Source: Cryptobacterium sp. CAG:338 (lineage in GTDB: Bacteria > Actinomycetota > Coriobacteriia > Coriobacteriales > Eggerthellaceae). From it: DNA of 38,902 nucleotides. Both the position numbers and the translations under genes were made by a program. This document shows positions 1 through 8,662 of the stretch, piece after piece. Below the pieces are notes generated by a model. It searched no databases, had not been told where the DNA came from, and saw only the letters and a program-made list of their open reading frames with translations. The DNA lies in the NCBI GenBank assembly GCA_000435475.1, contig FR896071.1, positions 72,211 through 111,112 of the forward strand, given 5' to 3'. Within the stretch, counting starts at the first letter, position 1, and each line of letters opens with the position of its first letter.

Positions 1-499
1 GATCAACTCCAACAAAGCGAGCTAATTTCCCCATTTCATCAGAGTCTTTCCATTTAGAAACACTAGCAATAGCATCTGCGCCCGCGATAAAGAAAAGCTC
101 AACGTTTTTCGGATAATGAGCACGCAACGTACGAAGGGTATCGATAGTGTAAGTGTCTCCCCCGCGTGCCACCTCGATCGCGCTTACATCAAAAAAAGGA
201 TTATCCGCAATGGCGCCACGACACATGGCAAGACGTTGCTGCCCTGACGCAATCTTTTTTCCGCGCTTAAAAACGGGCTGTCCCGTTGGAATAAAAATAA
301 TAGCGTGAAGCTTAAAATCCTCGCGAACTTGCTCTGCGCAAACGAGATGACCATTATGAATAGGATCGAAAGTACCACCCATAATGCCAATGCGTCGAGG
401 AGCTCCATTGCGTCCTAAATTGTCAAAACGCTCGCAAATTACCGGTTCGGGAGCATTGCGCGCATTACGAACTGCTTCTATGACATCAATCGCGCTCAT
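1..499 (-). CDS. nadD: Nicotinate-nucleotide adenylyltransferase, partial (C-terminus beyond the window edge)
   Basis: NadD transfers AMP to nicotinate mononucleotide in NAD synthesis, in the cytosol. The reading frame opens with ATG at 499, three bases after the proA stop, and stays open to base 1, giving about 166 residues. The nucleotidyltransferase signature GGTFDPIHNGH lies near residues 41-51. Further family features follow: FIPTGQPVFK and a segment ending FFIAGADA. There is an N-terminal extension of roughly 37 residues before the usual start of the fold (RRIGIMGGTF), so a later start is possible, but no better one was seen. The gene is the last visible member of the obg-proB-proA-nadD run. 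The family assignment is firm; only the C-terminal part is missing. Confidence 0.93.
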   Translation of the reverse strand, partial: MSAIDVIEAVRNARNAPEPVICERFDNLGRNGAPRRIGIMGGTFDPIHNGHLVCAEQVREDFKLHAIIFIPTGQPVFKRGKKIASGQQRLAMCRGAIADNPFFDVSAIEVARGGDTYTIDTLRTLRAHYPKNVELFFIAGADAIASVSKWKDSDEMGKLARFVGVD

Positions 500-502
500 A
501 GA

Positions 503-1792
503 CTACGATCTCACCTGACCATCGCCGTCAATCAAATACTTCGAACTAGTTAACGCATCAAGGGCAAAAGGACCGCGAACGTGAAGCTTTTGGGTGGAAA
601 TACCAATCTCAGCACCCAACCCAAATTCCCCACCATCAGTAAAACGAGTGGAAGCATTAACATAAACTGCAGCCGCATCGACAAGCTTCTGGAACCGCTC
701 TGCAACCTGCGGGGTTTTTGTGATAACACACTCTGAATGACCCGTGCCATATTTATTTATATGAGCAATAGCCTCTTCTACGCCACCCGAAATCACTTTG
801 ACGCTTATCTCAAGACCAAGGTATTCCCGACCCCAATCTTCCTCAGTAGCATCAACAAAGTGCCTCATTACTTGGGGATCTGCCTGTCCTTCATCAGCAA
901 GCATCGCGTATTTGCGAGTAATCCCACATCCATGAATGGTTACTCCTGCCAATGCAAGTTGACGCAACATTTCTGGCAGAAAATCACCAGCAATTGATTC
1001 GTCCACCAAAAGCGACTCTTCCGCGTTACATACTCCTGGACGCTGTGTTTTTGCATTCATGACGATGGCCTGCGCCTGTTCAAGATCGCCCGTTTCGTGG
1101 ACATACACGTGACAATTGCCCGTACCTGTTTCAATGACGGGAACTTTAGCCTGTTCTACACAATGTTGAATAAGGCCAGCTCCACCACGGGGAATAAGGA
1201 CATCCACGATACCATGCAATGAGAGCAATTCATCAGTTTCTGCACGATCAGTAGACTGAATCGCAACAATACAGTCAGCTGGGAGTCCAACTTTTTCTAC
1301 AGCAGTACGGAGGATATCGGCGATGGCATTATTGGAATGAATTGCAAGCGAACCACCACGAAGCACCGCCGAATTACCTGACTTGATGCAAATGCCTGCC
1401 GCATCTGCCGTAACATTCGGACGAGCTTCATACACCATCGCGACAACCCCTAACGGTACGGTAACTCGACGAAGTCGCAATTCGTTATAAAGCGTTCGCT
1501 CTTCTAGGGTTCGATCAAGAGGATCTCGAAGCTCTGCAAGCGCTTCGAGTGCTGATGCCATTGCTTCAATTCGATCAGCATTCAGCAGCAGACGATCAAT
1601 CAGTGAATCTTTCGTATTTTTCGCACGGGCATTTTCGCAATCCTGTGCGTTTGCACGAAGAATCAAATCGGTATTTTCGCGCAGGGCTGCAGCCATGGAA
1701 AAGAGTGCTTTGTTGCGCAATTCGTTAGATGCTTGAGCAAGTTCGGAAACTACGCTTCGTGCCCTCAGTGCTGCCTGTTTTGCTTCACTCAT
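503..1792 (-). CDS. proA: Gamma-glutamyl phosphate reductase
   Basis: ProA reduces gamma-glutamyl phosphate to glutamate semialdehyde with NADPH, the second step of proline synthesis. The 429-residue product has the usual length of the family and the aldehyde-dehydrogenase-like fold. The motif PRGGAGLI is near residues 201-208. The catalytic cysteine is in RPGVCNAEE (Cys255). The start ATG overlaps the proB stop by four bases (1789-1792), which points to translational coupling so that kinase and reductase are made together and the labile phosphate intermediate is used directly. No truncation or frameshift is visible. Confidence 0.97.
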   Translation of the reverse strand: MSEAKQAALRARSVVSELAQASNELRNKALFSMAAALRENTDLILRANAQDCENARAKNTKDSLIDRLLLNADRIEAMASALEALAELRDPLDRTLEERTLYNELRLRRVTVPLGVVAMVYEARPNVTADAAGICIKSGNSAVLRGGSLAIHSNNAIADILRTAVEKVGLPADCIVAIQSTDRAETDELLSLHGIVDVLIPRGGAGLIQHCVEQAKVPVIETGTGNCHVYVHETGDLEQAQAIVMNAKTQRPGVCNAEESLLVDESIAGDFLPEMLRQLALAGVTIHGCGITRKYAMLADEGQADPQVMRHFVDATEEDWGREYLGLEISVKVISGGVEEAIAHINKYGTGHSECVITKTPQVAERFQKLVDAAAVYVNASTRFTDGGEFGLGAEIGISTQKLHVRGPFALDALTSSKYLIDGDGQVRS

Positions 1793-2913
1793 TCGAACAC
1801 CACCAATTCATCTCGGTGAACTGCCGGCTTAGAGTTTAGATGTTCCAGCAGTTCATTGCCCTTAAGTTCATCTTGGCTACGTCCGCGCGCTAAACTCATT
1901 TCAGCATAAGAAGCACCCGCTCGTCCACGCGCAAACAGGTAGCCATCCGTGTCTTTGATATCTACAATATCCCCCGGAGCGAACTCGCCTTCAACCGAAA
2001 CAATACCAACCGGCAAAAGCGAAGAACCTTGCTTGACCAATGCTCGTTTAGCACCTTGGTCAACCTCAATTACCCCTTTAGCTGAATCGCCTAAAGCAAT
2101 CCAAAGCTTTCGTGGAGTAATGTCATGGGGAACCTTTTGAGCAACAAAACGAGTACCAATCGATTCGCCTTCTATCAAGCGAGAAAGAGCATCAGGTTTT
2201 CTGCCATGACAAATCACCATGGTAATTCCCGCAACCATCAGCACACGCGCTGCGCGAATTTTCGTAATCATGCCACCACTGCCAACCTTGGAAGTTGCAC
2301 CCCCTGCCGTTGCCATAAGTTCAGGAGTAATGTGAGTGACTTCAGGTACTAAAGTGGCAGAGGGATCAAGAGTAGGATTGGCACTAAAAAGCCCTTCAAT
2401 ATCGGAAAAAACCACGCAAAGATCCGCCTGAACCAAGCATGAAACTAGAGCGGCAAGCGTGTCGTTATCACCAAAGCGAATCTGCTCAACCGACACCGTG
2501 TCGTTTTCGTTAATAATAGGAACAACCTCAAAATCAAGCAGGCGTTCAAGGGTATCTCGAGCATGAAGGTACGCATTTCGGTTTGCGGTGCTGTGGCGCG
2601 TTATAAGAACACATGAAGTCAAAATATCGTAGCGAGAAAACGCCTCAGCATAGGTTGCCATCAACGCGTTTTGCCCCACTGAAGCTGCCGCCTGCAGCGA
2701 AGGCATATCACTTGGACGCTCAGTGATGCCCAAAGCTTCTAACCCGCAAGCAATAGCGGCGCTCGATACGATCAAAGGACTCCAGCCAGCTTTACGCAAC
2801 GCATGCACCTGAACTGCGAGCCCTTCAAAGTAGCCGCGGTCAAGTTTGCCCTGTTTATCGACAAGCGTTGAAGAACCGATTTTAATAACTATGACCCGTC
2901 TACCATTTCGCAT
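1789..2913 (-). CDS. proB: Glutamate 5-kinase with C-terminal PUA domain
   Basis: ProB phosphorylates glutamate at the gamma carboxyl, the committed and normally proline-inhibited step of proline synthesis. The N-terminal amino-acid-kinase domain (about residues 1-255) opens with VIVIKIGSSTLVD and contains INENDTV and FGDNDTLAALV. The glycine-rich stretch GSGGMITK is typical of the family. The remaining ~110 residues match the length and position of a PUA domain, as in the E. coli enzyme. The start is three bases after the obg stop and the end overlaps proA by four bases. Product length is 374 residues, normal for the family. Confidence 0.97.
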   Translation of the reverse strand: MRNGRRVIVIKIGSSTLVDKQGKLDRGYFEGLAVQVHALRKAGWSPLIVSSAAIACGLEALGITERPSDMPSLQAAASVGQNALMATYAEAFSRYDILTSCVLITRHSTANRNAYLHARDTLERLLDFEVVPIINENDTVSVEQIRFGDNDTLAALVSCLVQADLCVVFSDIEGLFSANPTLDPSATLVPEVTHITPELMATAGGATSKVGSGGMITKIRAARVLMVAGITMVICHGRKPDALSRLIEGESIGTRFVAQKVPHDITPRKLWIALGDSAKGVIEVDQGAKRALVKQGSSLLPVGIVSVEGEFAPGDIVDIKDTDGYLFARGRAGASYAEMSLARGRSQDELKGNELLEHLNSKPAVHRDELVVFE

Positions 2914-2916
2914 GAA

Positions 2917-4314
2917 TTAAATATCCAATCCGCTGTAAATATCTTCTTCGCGCATACGTGCAGACTCAAATTCGAATTCATATCCCAGAATACGAATCTC
3001 GTCACCATCACGAGCGCCTGCCTCTTCGAGTGCTTGATCAAGCTTTAAGCGCTTAAAACGATGCTGCAAGAAAGTTATCGCTTCGTCGTTTTCCCAATCC
3101 GTCTGGATAACCATTCGCTCAATCTGTTTACCCGTTACTCGGAAAACACCCTCGGAAAGCTGAGTGATTTCAAAGCGCTTATCACGCTCATCGCGACGAT
3201 GCTGCCAAATTTGATCGAAGTGTTCTTTCCCTTCCTGGGCCTTTCGCGCTTCTTCACGCAATTGCGCCACACGGGAACCGCACACCCGCATCAAAACCTC
3301 TATACCCTCGCCGGTAACAGCACTGGTGCAATACAGCTTAGGGTCAAGAGGGCTTTCTTCAAATTCATTTCCGCCCACACGATCAAGAGAATCCTTGCGA
3401 ACCTCTTCGGCCAATCGTTGCGCTGCTTCTTTTGCTCCTGGAGCATCGATCTTATTACCCACCACAATACAGGGACGCTCTGCTAATTCCGGCGCATAAA
3501 GCTTTAATTCGTTATTGATAATGCGGTAATCTTCCACAGGATCACGGCCTTCATAGCCACCTGTCAGATCTACTACATGCACAATAAGAGCGCTACGTTC
3601 GATATGACGAAGAAACTCATGTCCTAAGCCTTTACCTTCATGAGCACCTTCAATAAGTCCCGGAACATCCGCTACCACATAGTTGTAAGTATCAATTTTT
3701 ACTACCCCGAGATTAGGAACTAAAGTGGTAAAGGGATAGTCAGCGATTTTTGGCTTTGCTGCTGAAATACGAGAAATAAGCGATGATTTACCCGCAGATG
3801 GAACGCCAACCAAAGCGGCATCTGCCATAAGCTTCATTTCTAACTCGATCCAGCATTCTTCTGCAGGAACACCTAGTTCAGCAAACGCAGGAGCACGACG
3901 AGTCGGCGTTACAAAATGAGTATTGCCTCGTCCACCAACGCCGCCTCTTGCCACAATAATTTGCTCACCATCATGAGTGAGATCGGCAATTATTTCTCCG
4001 GTTTCTTTCGTTTCCTCATTGTACTCACGCACTATAGTTCCAACGGGTACTTTCAGAATAAGGTCTTCCCCATTGGCCCCATTCATCTTAGAGCCTTTTC
4101 CGTGAGTACCACGTGTAGCTTTGAAATGATGCTTGAATCGGTAATCGATCAAGGAAGAAACACGCATGTCTGCCTTCAGGATTACATCGCCGCCCTTACC
4201 GCCGTCACCGCCGTCTGGACCGCCCTTTGGCACATGCGCTTCACGACGGAAAGACATGCAGCCTGCTCCGCCGTCGCCAGCTTTAACAAATATGCGAACT
4301 TTATCTGTAAACAT
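2917..4314 (-). CDS. obg: Obg-family GTPase (CgtA)
   Basis: Obg is a slow GTPase that acts in late 50S assembly and stress control. The 465-residue product shows three parts. The glycine-rich Obg domain (about 1-158) starts MFTDKVRIFVKAGDGG. The G domain (about 159-335) has the P-loop GVPSAGKSS, switch sequence DYPFTT, DVPGLIEGA and NKID. A C-terminal OCT domain covers about 375-450. It follows rplU-rpmA, the usual gene order, but a hairpin with a T-tract lies between rpmA and obg. The ribosome binding site is weak (a single GGA about nine bases upstream). Start choice rests on the conserved N-terminus. Confidence 0.97.
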   Translation of the reverse strand: MFTDKVRIFVKAGDGGAGCMSFRREAHVPKGGPDGGDGGKGGDVILKADMRVSSLIDYRFKHHFKATRGTHGKGSKMNGANGEDLILKVPVGTIVREYNEETKETGEIIADLTHDGEQIIVARGGVGGRGNTHFVTPTRRAPAFAELGVPAEECWIELEMKLMADAALVGVPSAGKSSLISRISAAKPKIADYPFTTLVPNLGVVKIDTYNYVVADVPGLIEGAHEGKGLGHEFLRHIERSALIVHVVDLTGGYEGRDPVEDYRIINNELKLYAPELAERPCIVVGNKIDAPGAKEAAQRLAEEVRKDSLDRVGGNEFEESPLDPKLYCTSAVTGEGIEVLMRVCGSRVAQLREEARKAQEGKEHFDQIWQHRRDERDKRFEITQLSEGVFRVTGKQIERMVIQTDWENDEAITFLQHRFKRLKLDQALEEAGARDGDEIRILGYEFEFESARMREEDIYSGLDI

Positions 4315-4330
4315 AGTATGTCCGATTCTA

Positions 4331-4361
4331 AACGAAAAGCCCCCTGCAGCGCAGAGGGCTT
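4331..4361 (-). terminator. Intrinsic terminator between rpmA and obg
   Basis: On the minus strand an 11-bp stem (AAGCCCTCTGC paired with GCAGGGGGCTT, one G-T pair) closes a three-base loop and runs into TTCGTTT. It lies 30 bases after the rpmA stop and 17 bases before the obg start. No separate obg promoter was found in the short remaining space, so obg transcription probably depends on read-through. This would make the site an attenuator that lowers obg-proBA-nadD relative to the ribosomal proteins (inference). Confidence 0.8.
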
Positions 4362-4390
4362 AGAAATTTAAAGGTAAAGTAAACTATTAT

Positions 4391-4642
4391 TTACGCCTCG
4401 GGACGAACATGAACCTTACGGCGTACGCCCTTGGTGTATTCAACGCGACCTTCGCACAGAGCGAAAAGGGTGTCATCCTTGCCACGTCCTACATTCTCAC
4501 CGGGGTGAAAATGAGTACCACGCTGACGAACTAAAATGTTGCCCGCACCAACGAGTTCACCGGCAAAGCGCTTGCAACCAAGACGCTTGGACTGGGAATC
4601 GCGACCGTTGCGGATGGAACCTTGACCTTTCTTGTGTGCCAT
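4391..4642 (-). CDS. rpmA: 50S ribosomal protein L27
   Basis: L27 sits near the peptidyl transferase centre of the 50S subunit. The 83-residue product begins MAHKKGQGSIRNGRDS, the mature-type N-terminus. It lacks the short cleavable extension that Firmicutes remove with the Prp protease, so no processing is needed here. The sequence GNILVRQRGTHFHPG is diagnostic. It is 18 bases downstream of rplU and shares its promoter. A strong terminator follows. Confidence 0.98.
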   Translation of the reverse strand: MAHKKGQGSIRNGRDSQSKRLGCKRFAGELVGAGNILVRQRGTHFHPGENVGRGKDDTLFALCEGRVEYTKGVRRKVHVRPEA

Positions 4643-4660
4643 GTATATTCCCTCCTTTGC

Positions 4661-4978
4661 TTACGCTTGCTCGGAACCTACAGCGCAAATCTGAATACGG
4701 GTCAAGTTCTGACGATGACCGCGCATCTTCTTGTAGTTCTTGCGCTTCTTAAACTTAAATACGAGCTGCTTTTCGCCCTTAAACTGCTCTACAACCTTAG
4801 CTTCAACCTTGGTCTTTGCAGCCTCTGCAGGATCAGCAACAACATCCTTGCCATCAACAATGGCAATAGCATCCAAAGCTACGGTGCTGCCTACTTCAGC
4901 GTCGAGCTTCTCAACGTTAAGAAAATCACCAGCGGCCACTTTGTACTGCTTGCCGCCCGTTTTAATAATAGCGTACAT
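4661..4978 (-). CDS. rplU: 50S ribosomal protein L21
   Basis: L21 binds 23S rRNA in the large subunit. The 105-residue product starts MYAIIKTGGKQYKVAAGD and has KFKKRKNYKKMRGHRQ near the C-terminus, the normal layout and length for the family. The ribosome binding site AGGAGA lies six bases before the ATG. A strong promoter ends about 30 bases upstream. That leaves a leader too short for a complex attenuator. The gene leads the rplU-rpmA operon. Confidence 0.98.
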   Translation of the reverse strand: MYAIIKTGGKQYKVAAGDFLNVEKLDAEVGSTVALDAIAIVDGKDVVADPAEAAKTKVEAKVVEQFKGEKQLVFKFKKRKNYKKMRGHRQNLTRIQICAVGSEQA

Positions 4979-5016
4979 GAATAATCTCCTATAAAAATGC
5001 CAAAACGCAAGGCGTT

Positions 5017-5045
5017 ATCTTATCAGCCAGCGTGGACGGTGTCAA
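5017..5045 (-). promoter_or_regulatory. Sigma70-type promoter of rplU-rpmA
   Basis: On the minus strand a perfect -35 box TTGACA (5040-5045) is followed after exactly 17 bases by TAAGAT (5017-5022, four of six matches). Expected transcription start is near 5010, giving a leader of about 30 bases before rplU. This is the strongest promoter match in the window, which fits ribosomal protein expression. Confidence 0.85.
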
Positions 5046-5094
5046 CGTAAAACCTTGTTTTTTCACAAAGTTCTCCTTGACCACTAACTGATAC

Positions 5095-5126
5095 CTAATA
5101 TACCGAGAGTCGACCGTATATATTAG
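5095..5126. repeat. AT-rich inverted repeat downstream of polA
   Basis: The 8-bp arms CTAATATA and TATATTAG form an interrupted inverted repeat just after the polA stop and upstream of the rplU promoter. No T-tract follows, so it is a weak candidate for a polA terminator. It could equally be an upstream element of the rplU promoter. The function is not shown by the sequence. Confidence 0.4.
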
Positions 5127-5143
5127 CACGTTTATACCAAGAA

Positions 5144-7783
5144 TTAGTGAGCTTCAGCCCAATTTCTTCCACTCGACACATCTGCCACTAAAGGAACCGA
5201 TAATTCCACCACTGATTCCATTATTTCTTGCACTAAAGCAGAAACTTCCTCAACTTCTTCAACTGGTACCGAAAGATCTAATTCGTCATGCACCTGAAGC
5301 AGTAAGCGCGTTTTATAAGAACCCTCCACCAGCCTATCCATAACCTGTCTCATTGCGAGCTTGATAATATCGGCGGCTGTTCCTTGCATAGGATGATTCA
5401 TTGCCGTGCGCTCACCAAACCCACGTTGAACGGAATTCTTCGCTTTAAGTTCGGGAATATAACGACGACGGCCAAAAAGCGTTGTCGCATAACCGCAATC
5501 ATGTGCGGTTGCCACTATTTCATCTAAATAATGTCGAACGCCAGGATACGCAGCAAAATATCGCTCAATCATTTCCTTTGCTTCATAAATAGGGATATTC
5601 AGCGATTGAGCCAACCCATAGGCTTGCTGTCCATACACAATGCCGAAATTAACAGCTTTCGCACGACTGCGTAATTCCGGGGTAATGTCTTCCACAGGGA
5701 TTCCGAAGACACGCGATGCGGTACGAGCATGAAAATCTTCGCCTGAACAGAATTCTTCAATAAGATGCTCATCTCCTGACAGATGTGCTAAAAGACGAAG
5801 TTCGATCTGAGAATAGTCTGCCGACAGAAATACCTCGCCTTCATGGAGAGGAACAAAACAGGTACGAATATTGCGTCCAAACTCTGTACGCACAGGAATA
5901 TTCTGCAAGTTTGGATCTGAAGACGAAAGACGTCCTGTTGTGGTAACCATTTCATTGAAAGACGTATGAACACGCCCATCAGCTGCAACCATTCGAGGTA
6001 GCGCATCAATATACGTAGATTTGATTTTCGCGTATTCTCTATACTCCAAAACCAAACCTGGTAGCTCGTGTTCTGCGGAAAGCTCTTTGAGAACCTTAGC
6101 ATCGGTTGAATACCCACGTTGATTTTTCTTGATAGGCTTCAAGCCAATTTCATCAAACAGTATTTCTGACAACTGCTTGGGCGAATCGACATTAAATTCT
6201 CTGCCCGCTGCAGAAAAGATAGCGTTGCGTAAACGATCAATTTCACTTCCTGCATCCTCAGAGAGCTGGTTGAGATGGTCAAAGTCTAGAGCCGCCCCCG
6301 TGCGCTCCATGCATGCGAGCACCCCAATAAGAGGCATATCAATATCTTGATATACGTGATACACCTCACGCTCTTTAAGCGCCTTGGTAAGCGGATCTAC
6401 AAGGGCTGCGATTGCAGACACTTCAACGAGCAAGGCTTTGTCGTTATCTTCTTCTTCGGGAAGGACTGCCGCAGCAAAACGCTCCATCAAAGCAGACAGG
6501 GTAGAAGTGCCATTATTGGAATCGACCACGTATCCCGCTAAAGCAACATCGAAAACCTGCATGGACAACAGATCCTTTGCGCTAACGAACGCCTCTTGTG
6601 ATCCGTCACGCGGAAAAACACACTCGACAAGTGCCTTCGCATCAAAAGCAGCGAAGGGTATCTCGCGTATGATACGAGCAAGCACTTGACAAGCTTGCTC
6701 TTCGCGGAAAAACGCTACCCCCTCACTAAGCAAGACTGCAAGTGAAAGTCCTGGATCAAAAAGAGAGATTTGTGCATCACGTTTCCACGACACCGCTAAA
6801 GGCGCAGCAGGCTGAGAGGCGATATATGCATCGAATGCCTCGAATGCCTCATCTCCCTCAAACATCTGCGAGATAACCTCAAACGAAGAGACCGAAGAAA
6901 GAGATGCTGATGACCCCGCCAAACTTAAAACCTTGTTCAGATGCGCCATAAAACGAACTTCGGAAAACGCTTTAGTAACTTCTTCCACCTCGAAATCAGG
7001 GAATGAAACCGTTGATGGATCTATTTCGATATCAGCATCACGGACAATTGTTGCAACCTGACGAGACAAAAAGGCATCATCTTTATGCTCGGTCAAATTC
7101 TCGAGCTGTTTACCCTTAAATTTGTCGAGATTCTCATAAATCCCTTCAAGGTTGCCATACGATTGAAGCATCGAAGCGGCTTTTTTATCTCCGATTCCTG
7201 GCACACCAGGAATATTGTCAGACTTATCTCCCTTAAGGCCTAGAAAGTCAGTAAACTGCGCTGGAGTTACCCCGTAGCGCTCTTCAACCTCATCAGGACC
7301 ATAGATCACCACATCAGTGATTCCGCGCTTAGTAGTTACCACACGAGTAAGGTCACTGACCAGCTGATAAGCATCTTTATCCCCTGTCACCAACAGCGTA
7401 TGATAACCAAGCTCTTCGTCACGAGCGGCAATTGTTCCTAAAATATCATCCCCTTCCCAGCCTTTCAGAGAAACAACAGGGATCCCCATTGAGGTGAGAA
7501 GTTTTTCGATTACAGGAAACTGCACACGCAGATCCTCATCCATAGGAGGCCGCTGAGCTTTGTATTGTTTAAGTGCTTCCATGCGAAACGCCGGACGCCC
7601 CTTGTCAAAAGCGCAAATTATTGCATCGGGATTCGCCATTTCAATAAATTTAACCAGCATAGAAATAAAACCAAACGCTGCATTGGTGGGAGTTCCATCA
7701 GGAGCAGTCATGGTAGGAGGCACCGCATGGTAAGCACGATGCATCAATGAATTTCCATCAATTACGGCAACGGTTTTAGACAT
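5144..7783 (-). CDS. polA: DNA polymerase I
   Basis: PolA fills gaps and removes RNA primers during replication and repair. The start chosen is ATG at 7783 (MSKTVAVIDGNSLMHRAYH), with GAGAGG eight bases upstream and a TATAAT box about 30 bases upstream. A longer in-frame ORF would place that promoter inside the coding region. The product has 879 residues. The 5'-3' nuclease domain fills about the first 290 (GDKSDNIPGVPGIGDKKA). A middle domain follows without the DxE exonuclease motif. The polymerase domain carries motif A DYSQIELRLLAHLSGD, motif B RAKAVNFGIVYG and motif C LLQVHDEL. It is therefore predicted to lack proofreading, as in many actinobacterial and Gram-positive PolA proteins. Confidence 0.97.
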   Translation of the reverse strand: MSKTVAVIDGNSLMHRAYHAVPPTMTAPDGTPTNAAFGFISMLVKFIEMANPDAIICAFDKGRPAFRMEALKQYKAQRPPMDEDLRVQFPVIEKLLTSMGIPVVSLKGWEGDDILGTIAARDEELGYHTLLVTGDKDAYQLVSDLTRVVTTKRGITDVVIYGPDEVEERYGVTPAQFTDFLGLKGDKSDNIPGVPGIGDKKAASMLQSYGNLEGIYENLDKFKGKQLENLTEHKDDAFLSRQVATIVRDADIEIDPSTVSFPDFEVEEVTKAFSEVRFMAHLNKVLSLAGSSASLSSVSSFEVISQMFEGDEAFEAFDAYIASQPAAPLAVSWKRDAQISLFDPGLSLAVLLSEGVAFFREEQACQVLARIIREIPFAAFDAKALVECVFPRDGSQEAFVSAKDLLSMQVFDVALAGYVVDSNNGTSTLSALMERFAAAVLPEEEDNDKALLVEVSAIAALVDPLTKALKEREVYHVYQDIDMPLIGVLACMERTGAALDFDHLNQLSEDAGSEIDRLRNAIFSAAGREFNVDSPKQLSEILFDEIGLKPIKKNQRGYSTDAKVLKELSAEHELPGLVLEYREYAKIKSTYIDALPRMVAADGRVHTSFNEMVTTTGRLSSSDPNLQNIPVRTEFGRNIRTCFVPLHEGEVFLSADYSQIELRLLAHLSGDEHLIEEFCSGEDFHARTASRVFGIPVEDITPELRSRAKAVNFGIVYGQQAYGLAQSLNIPIYEAKEMIERYFAAYPGVRHYLDEIVATAHDCGYATTLFGRRRYIPELKAKNSVQRGFGERTAMNHPMQGTAADIIKLAMRQVMDRLVEGSYKTRLLLQVHDELDLSVPVEEVEEVSALVQEIMESVVELSVPLVADVSSGRNWAEAH

Positions 7784-7813
7784 AAAACAATCCTCTCGAT
7801 TGGAATGCATTCG

Positions 7814-7842
7814 ATTATACCCGCGAGACATAACCCAGAACA
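7814..7842 (-). promoter_or_regulatory. Promoter of polA
   Basis: The minus strand has a perfect -10 box TATAAT at 7814-7819. The -35 is poor (TTGTTC about 18 bases upstream, three of six matches). It lies between a terminator and the polA ribosome binding site and gives a leader of about 25 bases. Confidence 0.6.
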
Positions 7843-7854
7843 AAAACAGCGCAA

Positions 7855-7888
7855 AAGAAAAAGAGCTTCGACAATGAAGCTCTTTTTT
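7855..7888 (-). terminator. Terminator after the GlnR-like gene
   Basis: A 10-bp perfect stem (AAAGAGCTTC paired with GAAGCTCTTT, six-base loop) is followed on the minus strand by TTCTTTT. It ends the glnA-regulator operon and separates it from polA. The other strand also carries a T-run, so it could work in both directions. Confidence 0.85.
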
Positions 7889-7969
7889 ACGCTGAACTAT
7901 TTCTGCAATATCCCTGTAAGCCTCAAACAACTTACAAATAGCCTTGAAGCTCAATAAAACTCCAAATCC

Positions 7970-8647
7970 TTAGGAATTCCAGAGGTACCCAACACCACGC
8001 ACTGTTTCAAGATGCTGAGATAATTCTGGACCGAGTTTTGCACGAACGCGCCGAACATGAACATCAACCGTGCGAGATCCACCAAAATAATCAAATCCCC
8101 ATACGCGACGCAACAACGCATCACGAGAATAAGTACGTCCCGGATGGGTTACCAAAAATGCAAGAAGAGCATATTCAAGGTAGGTGAAATCTACCGGTTC
8201 ATCATTGACTGACACCTGATACGTAGCAAGATTAATGCTCATACTTTCTATGGTAATAACGTCATTCGCGCTACCCTCATTACCAGGCCATAAAAGCTGA
8301 CGAATGCGCAGAGAACATTCTTCTACGCTTGCTCCATGTACAACAAAATCACTCTTGATCTGCACTGGTAAGGTAAGACCAGGAATCATGTGTTCCTTAA
8401 CAATGATAAGGAGCGGAATATTACCATCATCCACCAGTGCTTTTTCTATCTCGGGTAAAACCTGAGAACCCGTTGCGGGCAATTCGTAAATAATGAGATC
8501 GAATGCAGGATTGTCGCTCATTATCTTTTTAAATTGAAGTGAAGAACCCGCTATTACCTCTACATCAAGTCCCGATAAAACTGCTTGAAACTTATGCGCA
8601 TTGTCGAGACTATCTGCAATGAAAACAACTTTTTTTCTTTGCTGCAT
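7970..8647 (-). CDS. GlnR-like orphan response regulator (OmpR-type winged helix)
   Basis: Predicted transcription regulator of nitrogen metabolism. A receiver-like domain fills about residues 1-110. The winged-helix DNA-binding domain fills about 130-225, with LEYALLAFLVTHPGRTYSRD and GGSRTVDVHVRRVRAKLG, which closely resembles actinobacterial GlnR. At the place of the phosphate-accepting aspartate (end of beta-3, DLIIYELP) there is glutamate, about Glu55. The acidic cluster after beta-1 is reduced to AD. Phosphorylation by a kinase is therefore unlikely, and no kinase gene is nearby. It lies 15 bases downstream of glnA and is probably cotranscribed. ATG 8647 was preferred because GAGGGG is ten bases upstream; GTG 8656, in frame, has it only one base away. 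GlnR-like is a family-level call; an orthology test was not possible. Confidence 0.82.
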   Translation of the reverse strand: MQQRKKVVFIADSLDNAHKFQAVLSGLDVEVIAGSSLQFKKIMSDNPAFDLIIYELPATGSQVLPEIEKALVDDGNIPLLIIVKEHMIPGLTLPVQIKSDFVVHGASVEECSLRIRQLLWPGNEGSANDVITIESMSINLATYQVSVNDEPVDFTYLEYALLAFLVTHPGRTYSRDALLRRVWGFDYFGGSRTVDVHVRRVRAKLGPELSQHLETVRGVGYLWNS

Positions 8648-8662
8648 AGTGCTCACGCCCCT

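Noticed and set aside
7784..7954. N-terminal extension of PolA by 57 residues
   Set aside because: It would include a hydrophobic stretch foreign to the family, the terminator of the upstream operon and the -10 box; the ATG at 7783 has a proper ribosome binding site.
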